Made by a program: the position numbers and the translations under genes. The notes under the pieces were generated by a model. That model was given only the letters and a program-made list of their open reading frames with translations, ran no database searches and was not told where the DNA came from. A stretch of DNA of 7,456 nt from Elusimicrobia bacterium RIFOXYB2_FULL_49_7 (lineage in GTDB: Bacteria > Fibrobacterota > OXYB2-FULL-49-7). The stretch covers positions 1-7,456 of the forward strand of contig MGVN01000126.1 of the NCBI GenBank assembly GCA_001800515.1, read 5' to 3'. Shown in pieces: positions 1 through 3,756 of this stretch (within the stretch, counting starts at the first letter, position 1; every line of letters begins with the position of its first letter).

Positions 1-206
1 GCAACTGCATTGTCCCAGCAATTCCCTTTGCGACTCATGCTCTGAACGACACCGGAGCGCTTCATAACACCCGTAAAACCAGAACAACAATATTGGAGGC
101 CTCGGTCGCTATGAAGAATCAATTTCCAGACAGGCCCACGATCGCCCACAGCCCGATAAAAGGCCACAAGAACCGCTTCATGCTTCAACGAATGACTCAC
201 AAACAT
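1..206 (-). pseudogene. IS3-family transposase (OrfB) C-terminal fragment, runs off left edge
   Basis: Reading the minus strand from an ATG at 206 down to position 3 gives 68 uninterrupted codons with hallmarks of the IS3-family DDE transposase catalytic core (rve domain). LILHSDRGLQYC carries the second catalytic aspartate, and SMSRKGNCWDNAVA is the signature just before the catalytic glutamate, which would lie just beyond the left edge. The stretch SHSLKHEAVLVAFYRA corresponds to the helix between the first and second aspartates. The N-terminal half with the first aspartate and the OrfA helix-turn-helix is absent: upstream of about 206 the DNA turns AT-rich and no longer codes for the family. 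The in-frame ATG is probably incidental to the truncation point. No terminal inverted repeat is visible at the break. This is a remnant unless the missing 5' part lies elsewhere. Family assignment is firm; the IS subgroup is not resolved. Confidence 0.88.
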
Positions 207-212
207 AGTCTC

Positions 213-241
213 TTTTGTTTTTCGCAAGAAAAGAAACAAAA
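213..241. repeat. AT-rich imperfect inverted repeat
   Basis: TTTTGTTT (213-220) and AAACAAAA (234-241) are exact complements separated by 13 bases; part of the spacer (TTC...GAA) can extend pairing with a bulge. It lies in the non-coding stretch between the broken IS3 fragment and the small ORF. The stem is almost all A/T, so a stable terminator is doubtful. It may be only compositional. Confidence 0.3.
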
Positions 242-285
242 CCGACAAATAATTTAAATGCTCGAAATATTTTAGAAATAGTATT

Positions 286-315
286 CCCTTCAAATTTGAA
301 CGAACTGAAGGGAGG
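286..315 (+). promoter_or_regulatory. Inverted repeat overlapping the ribosome binding site of the 325 ORF
   Basis: CCCTTCA (286-292) and TGAAGGG (306-312) are exact complements with a 13-base loop. The right arm overlaps the Shine-Dalgarno sequence GGGAGG (310-315), which sits 9 bases before the TTG start at 325. Nested in the left half is a perfect 12-bp palindrome, TTCAAATTTGAA (289-300). Either the RNA hairpin could mask the ribosome site or the palindrome could be a protein-binding site. The structure is seen directly; a regulatory role is inference. Confidence 0.45.
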
Positions 316-324
316 TACTAACCT

Positions 325-516
325 TTGTGGAGATTCCGAGGTACTCGTAAATGGCAGGGCCTGGCGGAGGAAGAGACGTTTCCAGAGCCGATAGGCAGTG
401 CGAAGGGAAAAATATACTATAAAAACGTCCGCATCGGACACGCAAAGCCCCTGGACCTCATTGCCAATGGACTCCTCAGACACTCAACCACTCAACCCAC
501 AGGAGAATCAAAATGA
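325..516 (+). CDS. Small unrecognised protein (63 aa) translationally coupled to the transposon ATPase remnant
   Basis: A 63-residue reading frame starts at TTG 325 behind a strong ribosome site (GGGAGG at 310-315) and ends with TGA at 514-516. The stop overlaps the ATG of the next gene (ATGA, 513-516), a typical sign of translational coupling. The product is basic at its N-terminus (MWRFRGTRKWQG), followed by an acidic patch (LAEEETFPEP) and a more hydrophobic central part (KIYYKNVRIGHAKPLDLIA). I recognise no domain, membrane segment or cysteine cluster. A stop codon at 319-321 closes the frame upstream, so it is not simply the open tail of a larger gene in the present sequence. It could be a small accessory protein of the transposon that encoded the ATPase, or the tail of its transposase restarted after decay. 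Because the downstream partner is broken, its function may be lost. Confidence 0.5.
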   Translation: MWRFRGTRKWQGLAEEETFPEPIGSAKGKIYYKNVRIGHAKPLDLIANGLLRHSTTQPTGESK

Positions 517-804
517 TTCGTGCATGGCTTGGAATCGACAACGACCCGTTCTCACTCGAAAATATTGACCTCCTTTCCCAGCAACAGGGATGGAAAAACC
601 CTCCTCACCGTTATCGATGAAGCCCATCTCATGGATATCGAGATCCTAAGAAAACTCCGGCTCATGTTCGATGAGTTCCCGAAAAATCACAATATCATCC
701 TGTTCGGACAAACAAACATTCTTTCCGGCATGTCACTGAATGTTAACTCGGACATCAAATCCAGAATCACCTTCTCGGCAACGCTGGCCGTCCCGGCCAG
801 CTAA
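513..804 (+). pseudogene. ExeA/TniB-type AAA ATPase of a transposon, internally deleted and frameshifted
   Basis: The gene starts at ATG 513 behind AGGAGA (501-506). The first frame reads MIRAWLGIDNDPFSLENIDL and then LSQQQ, the typical N-terminus of ExeA-like AAA ATPases encoded beside transposases. After about 25 residues the similarity jumps to another reading frame, beginning near NRDGKTLLTVIDEAHLMDIE and continuing through RKLRLMFDEFPKNHNIILFG to roughly residue FSAT. VIDEAH is the Walker B motif; the FGQTN segment fits sensor I. The Walker A (P-loop) region between these two pieces, on the order of 100 residues in relatives, is absent, and the first frame hits a stop soon after the junction (TGA at 618-620). 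The C-terminal part is also missing: similarity ends at the hairpin at 783-801 and the frame closes at 804. In complete elements such ATPases act with a DDE transposase in target selection. This copy cannot bind ATP normally and is dead. Confidence 0.82.
783..801. repeat. GC-rich hairpin at the end of the ATPase remnant
   Basis: GCTGGCCG (783-790) and CGGCCAGC (794-801) form a perfect 8-bp stem with a 3-base loop TCC. It lies exactly where similarity to the ATPase stops and encodes the last residues LAVPAS. No T-run follows on either strand, so it does not look like an intrinsic terminator. It may mark a rearrangement breakpoint or a mobile-element end, or be a stray palindromic repeat. Confidence 0.55.
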
Positions 805-867
805 AAACCAAGGCACTAAATGCAAAACAATGACATGATGAATGCATGCTTTAAATACTTCGATTTG

Positions 868-896
868 TTGACATTAACTCACAAATAATGTATCTT
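868..896 (+). promoter_or_regulatory. Sigma70-like promoter of mazEF
   Basis: TTGACA (868-873, perfect -35 consensus) is followed after 17 bases by TATCTT (891-896, 4 of 6 with the -10 consensus). Transcription would begin near 903, about 20 bases before the mazE ATG. The AT-rich surroundings support a promoter. It lies entirely downstream of the ATPase remnant, so mazEF has its own start. Confidence 0.65.
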
Positions 897-908
897 CAAA
901 GTAGATAC
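890..908. promoter_or_regulatory. Candidate MazE/MazEF autoregulatory operator
   Basis: GTATCT (890-895) and AGATAC (903-908) are exact complements around a 7-base spacer. The left arm covers the -10 element and the right arm covers the expected transcription start, the position where a MazE dimer or MazEF complex would block RNA polymerase. MazEF-type operons are known to be autorepressed by the antitoxin and the complex binding palindromes at their promoter. Assignment to this particular repeat is inference. Confidence 0.5.
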
Positions 909-922
909 TTAAAGGAGGAACA

Positions 923-1165
923 ATGCAAACCAAAATTCAAAAATGGGGAAATAGTCTCGCAGTGAGAATACCTAAACCATTTGCTCAAGAAATTCACATG
1001 GGTGACGGAACCTTAGTTGACCTATCAATGGCCGATGGCAAAATGGTTATTACGCCATCCCAAGGAATGAAACTTTCTCTGCAATCACTTCTAAAAAACG
1101 TAACAAAAAAGAACATTCACTCTGAGACTGATTTTGGAAGTCCTGTTGGAAAGGAAGTTTGGTAA
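923..1165 (+). CDS. mazE: MazE-type antitoxin (AbrB-fold)
   Basis: This 80-residue protein is the antitoxin of a type II toxin-antitoxin pair: it binds and neutralises MazF and represses its own operon. Residues 1-48 form the AbrB/MazE swapped-hairpin DNA-binding domain, with the characteristic KWGNSLAVRIPK motif (7-18) and a second strand region VDLSMADGKMVITP (32-45). The acidic, probably disordered C-terminus ends in ETDFGSPVGKEVW (68-80), very like the toxin-binding tail of E. coli MazE, which also ends KEVW. Length matches the family (about 80). The ATG at 923 has a strong AGGAGG (913-918) 4 bases upstream. Its TAA shares one base with the mazF ATG (TAATG), so the two genes are translationally coupled with antitoxin first, the usual order. 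The gene is more AT-rich than the genes from 1631 onward, fitting horizontal acquisition with the surrounding mobile debris. Confidence 0.93.
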   Translation: MQTKIQKWGNSLAVRIPKPFAQEIHMGDGTLVDLSMADGKMVITPSQGMKLSLQSLLKNVTKKNIHSETDFGSPVGKEVW

Positions 1166-1506
1166 TGGCTTCTTCATATTGTCCTTCCAGAGGAGATATT
1201 GTGTGGCTGAATTTTTCTCCACAGGCAGGTCACGAACAAGCTGGTCATAGGCCAGCTCTAGTTCTTTCACCAGAATCATACAATAAGAAAACAGGTCTTG
1301 CACTTATGTGTCCCATAACAAGCCACGTGAAAGGTTATCCTTTTGAAGTTTTATTACCAACAGGAAGTCATGTATCAGGAGTCGTGTTAGCAGATCAAGT
1401 GCGAAATCTGGACTGGAAAGAAAGAAAAGCTCAGTTTAAAAGTAAAATTGCATCTCCAGTTGTAAGAGAAGTTTTGAATAAGCTTGGCGTCTTAATTGAC
1501 ACATGA
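1165..1506 (+). CDS. mazF: MazF/PemK-type mRNA interferase toxin
   Basis: A 113-residue toxin of the MazF/PemK family, a sequence-specific ribosome-independent endoribonuclease that cuts cellular mRNA when MazE is degraded. It aligns almost end to end with E. coli MazF (111 aa). GDIVWLNFSP (10-19) is the first strand pair; HEQAGHRPALVLSP (23-36) holds E24 and catalytic R29; CPITSHVKGYPFEV (49-62) holds catalytic T52; SGVVLADQVRNLDW (71-84) is the late core strand. All key residues are kept, so the toxin should be active. I chose ATG 1165, which overlaps the mazE stop by one base and has AAGGAAG (1151-1157) at good spacing; a TTG two codons upstream at 1159 is less likely. The cleavage specificity cannot be read from the sequence. 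No intrinsic terminator with a T-run directly follows. Confidence 0.94.
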   Translation: MASSYCPSRGDIVWLNFSPQAGHEQAGHRPALVLSPESYNKKTGLALMCPITSHVKGYPFEVLLPTGSHVSGVVLADQVRNLDWKERKAQFKSKIASPVVREVLNKLGVLIDT

Positions 1507-1540
1507 AATAAATGAACCAAACGAAAAACAACCGAACAAT

Positions 1541-1587
1541 CAAAGGCAGCGCACATTGCCGTCCATGGACAATGTGCGCAAAGGCAG
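1541..1587. repeat. 10-bp inverted repeat framed by 9-bp direct repeats, between convergent genes
   Basis: GCGCACATTG (1549-1558) and CAATGTGCGC (1570-1579) are exact complements. The spacer contains another palindrome, TCCATGGA (1562-1569), so the whole unit can fold into a long stem with one 3-base bulge. CAAAGGCAG occurs at 1541-1549 and again at 1579-1587, directly repeated on both flanks and overlapping the stem ends by one base. It lies between the ends of mazF and the minus-strand flavoprotein gene. It could serve as a terminator for either gene (a T-rich stretch, TTGTTTTTCG, follows about 20 bases further on the minus strand) or be a small palindromic repeat element with a target duplication. 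Confidence 0.6.
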
Positions 1588-1630
1588 GCTCAGGGTCCGG
1601 CCCACTGTTGCGTTATCATAAGGAACCGGT

Positions 1631-2995
1631 CTAACCGATGACCGCGTTCACAGCCCGAATCGCATCCGCTGCGGAACTTGTTATTCCGCCGGTATAACCG
1701 GATCCTTCGCCAATGGGGTAAAGGTGCCGAGTATTCACCGACTCAAATTTATCGTTTCGGGTAATCCGAAGCGGGGCCGTGGTTCTTGTTTCAGCGCCCA
1801 TCAACAGGGCATCCGAAGAGACAAAGACGGGATACTGTTCCCTCCAAACGGCAAAGGCGGATAAAAGTGCGTCGTTTACAAACAGGGGAAATATACCGTG
1901 CAAATCCGCGGACATGGTCCCGATGGCGCACGAATTACGATTCAAATCGCCGGAGACTTTTCCGTTCAGAAAATCCAACAAATTCTGGGCAGGGATCATA
2001 TTGCTCCCGCCCCCGGATAGAAAGGCCTTTCGTTCAATATCCTGTTGAAACCAAATCCCGGCCAAAGGATGGAGAGAGGGGTAATCCGTGGTCCGGCAAG
2101 TAACCACCATGGCCGCATTAGAAAATTTCGATGACCGAGCGGAATCGCTCATGCCGTTAACCACCATCATACCGTGTTCAGAGGAAGCGTTAATCACCTC
2201 TCCGCCGGGACACATGCAGAAGGTATGGACGCTGCGGTTTATTTTCTTATCCGTGTAATGAAGAGAATAGGTGGCCGCCCCTGCAGCGGAGACATCCGGA
2301 GAGTGATCGCCATACCGCATGCGATTAATCACCTCAACCGGATGTTCCACTCTCACCCCTACGGAGATCGGCTTCTGCTCGAGCATCACCCCCTTTTGAT
2401 GGAGCATCTCAAAAGTATCACGGCTGGAATGACCCACGGCCAGATAGAGGCTGGAGCAACGATATTCCCGCTCTCCGTTGATGATAATGCCGACCACACA
2501 CCTGTCCGATAAAAGCAGATCCGTCATTTTCGAACGGTAGTGTATCTCGCCGCCCCGGTCGAGGATATGGTTCCGCATATTGCGCACGATTCCGCACAAC
2601 ACGTCCGTTCCCAGATGCGGCTTGCTGACCGTGGCGATTTCTTTCGGTGCACCGAAACGAATGAAGGTGTCAAGCACCTTGTTAATGTGGGCTGAGTTGA
2701 TGGCCCGGGAAAAAAGTTTACCATCCGAATAGGAACCTGCGCCGCCTTCGCCGAACTGGATATTCGATTCCGGATCAAGCACTTTCTTCGTCATGAAGGC
2801 GTGCACATCCACCGTGCGTTCTTCGATTCTTTTCCCTCTATCGAATAGGATGGGTTTGAATCCGCGGGCAATCAGCTCAATCGCGGCAAACAGACCGGCA
2901 GGACCCAAGCCGATGATAATCGGTTGTTCCCGGCTCCCGCTCTTCTTAACGGGCATATGCAAATGGGGCAGGATGACATTCAAGGGTTTCTGCAA
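1631..2995 (-). CDS. FAD-dependent oxidoreductase of the COG2509 family
   Basis: A 454-residue flavoprotein, probably cytoplasmic, of the family annotated as uncharacterised FAD-dependent dehydrogenases; substrate and physiological role are unknown. Residues 26-53 form the FAD/NAD Rossmann signature: IIIGLGPAGLFAAIELIARG with GLGPAG at 29-34, ending in LFDRG where the acidic residue at 52 would bind the adenosine ribose. Family-specific motifs follow: FGEGGAGSYSDGKL (81-94), YLAVGHSSRDTF (184-195), MCPGGEVINASSE (261-273), AETRTTAPLRI (401-411) and YPIGEGSGYTGGI (426-438), the last being the C-terminal FAD-contacting glycine loop. No signal peptide or membrane helix is seen. The start is TTG 2995, with AGGAAGAAG (3012-3004) at good spacing; an in-frame TAG at 3013-3011 rules out a longer form. 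Some homologues have a longer N-terminal extension. Divergently oriented from the DTW gene. Confidence 0.88.
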   Translation of the reverse strand: MQKPLNVILPHLHMPVKKSGSREQPIIIGLGPAGLFAAIELIARGFKPILFDRGKRIEERTVDVHAFMTKKVLDPESNIQFGEGGAGSYSDGKLFSRAINSAHINKVLDTFIRFGAPKEIATVSKPHLGTDVLCGIVRNMRNHILDRGGEIHYRSKMTDLLLSDRCVVGIIINGEREYRCSSLYLAVGHSSRDTFEMLHQKGVMLEQKPISVGVRVEHPVEVINRMRYGDHSPDVSAAGAATYSLHYTDKKINRSVHTFCMCPGGEVINASSEHGMMVVNGMSDSARSSKFSNAAMVVTCRTTDYPSLHPLAGIWFQQDIERKAFLSGGGSNMIPAQNLLDFLNGKVSGDLNRNSCAIGTMSADLHGIFPLFVNDALLSAFAVWREQYPVFVSSDALLMGAETRTTAPLRITRNDKFESVNTRHLYPIGEGSGYTGGITSSAADAIRAVNAVIG

Positions 2996-3003
2996 ACAGT
3001 ATA

Positions 3004-3012
3004 CTTCTTCCT
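3004..3012 (-). promoter_or_regulatory. Ribosome binding site deciding the TTG start at 2995
   Basis: On the minus strand AGGAAGAAG lies 8 bases upstream of the TTG at 2995, and an in-frame TAG (3013-3011) overlaps its first bases. The next in-frame ATG is residue 14, well inside the protein. The site therefore favours the non-ATG start. Confidence 0.5.
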
Positions 3013-3063
3013 AACCGCCATAGTCCAGAGCGGAGCAGCCGATTCTTCCCGGAGGGTTACCCT

Positions 3064-3091
3064 TGCAATACAACAAGGGGCATTTTATATT
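3064..3091 (+). promoter_or_regulatory. Possible promoter giving a leaderless DTW-gene message
   Basis: TTGCAA (3064-3069, 4 of 6 with -35) and TATATT (3086-3091, 5 of 6 with -10) are 16 bases apart. The predicted transcription start is at about 3097-3099, right at the ATG of the DTW gene at 3098, which has no ribosome site at normal spacing. It is a short degenerate match and could be chance. Confidence 0.35.
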
Positions 3092-3097
3092 GCTCGC

Positions 3098-3751
3098 ATG
3101 ATAGAACGGCCTAAGACACCGCAACGCGATCGCTGTCTCCAGTGCAACCGATCCCGCGCCACCTGTTTTTGCGGGTTTGTCAAGCCATTTGATACTCAGA
3201 CCCGTTTTGTCTTATTGATGCACCCCAAGGAATTCAAGCGGCAAAAAACCGGGACCGGCAGATTAACCCGATTATCGCTTCGTCATTCGGAGATAATCAT
3301 GGGGTGTGATTTCTCGGCAGATGACCGTGTGAGAAGATTGCTGGCTGACCCAGGCTATTATCCGGTTCTCCTTTTTCCAGGACCCGGCTCCCTTAATCTC
3401 TCACAAGGTCATGCCCTGACACCGCCGGAAGGAAAAACATTGTTAATCATGGTAATCGACGGGACCTGGGCCATGGCGAAGAAAATCATCCGGTTCAGCG
3501 ACAATTTACGCGCGTTGCCCAGAATTCATTTTACCCCGTCCGTCCTCTCGCGTTTTCATATCAAGCGGCAACCGGCAGCACATTGCGTTTCTACTATTGA
3601 GGCAGTGTATTATCTGTTGGATATCCTCGACCGGCAGGGCATGGAAGCCCTGGAAGGACGCCACACCTCTTTGCTTGAAACCATTGATTCGCTGGTTAAC
3701 TTTCAGAAACGGTATGTTGCCGTATCTCCCAAGGCACCCCGCCGTGCATAG
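3098..3751 (+). CDS. tapT: DTW-domain tRNA-uridine aminocarboxypropyltransferase (TapT family)
   Basis: A 217-residue cytosolic DTW-domain protein. The TapT family transfers the 3-amino-3-carboxypropyl group of S-adenosylmethionine to a tRNA uridine (acp3U, position 47 in E. coli). Seen here: a zinc-type cysteine cluster CLQCNRSRATCFC (C13, C16, C23, C25); MHPKEFKRQKTGTGRL (41-56), the conserved SAM-side loop; VIDGTWAMAKKI (119-130) with the family-naming D-x-T-W at 121-124; and RQPAAHCVSTIEA (157-169), the conserved Ser-Thr-Ile-Glu-Ala strand-helix turn. Length is normal for the family. The open frame extends upstream to 2924, but that part overlaps the divergent flavoprotein gene and resembles nothing, so I start at ATG 3098, just before the Cys cluster. 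No normally spaced Shine-Dalgarno is seen; AAGGGG lies about 18 bases away. The gene ends 5 bases before the convergent GH42-like gene. Confidence 0.87.
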   Translation: MIERPKTPQRDRCLQCNRSRATCFCGFVKPFDTQTRFVLLMHPKEFKRQKTGTGRLTRLSLRHSEIIMGCDFSADDRVRRLLADPGYYPVLLFPGPGSLNLSQGHALTPPEGKTLLIMVIDGTWAMAKKIIRFSDNLRALPRIHFTPSVLSRFHIKRQPAAHCVSTIEAVYYLLDILDRQGMEALEGRHTSLLETIDSLVNFQKRYVAVSPKAPRRA

Positions 3752-3756
3752 TGTTT

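Noticed and set aside
178..483. Minus-strand ORF of 101 codons
   Set aside because: It spans unrelated sequence: antisense of the small coupled ORF, the non-coding AT-rich spacer and the IS3 fragment in the wrong frame. It has no ribosome site and no recognisable domain.
1779..2512. Plus-strand ORFs of 89-112 codons inside the flavoprotein gene
   Set aside because: Antisense to a gene with well-conserved FAD motifs; their translations are low-complexity or Arg/Pro-rich shadows.
2924..3097. 58-codon N-terminal extension of the DTW protein
   Set aside because: It overlaps the start of the divergent flavoprotein gene, resembles no DTW N-terminus, and the Cys cluster follows shortly after ATG 3098 as expected for the family.
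3123..3132. GCGATCGC octamer resembling the cyanobacterial HIP1 repeat
   Set aside because: Only one copy was noticed and it lies in coding sequence; nothing else points to a cyanobacterium.
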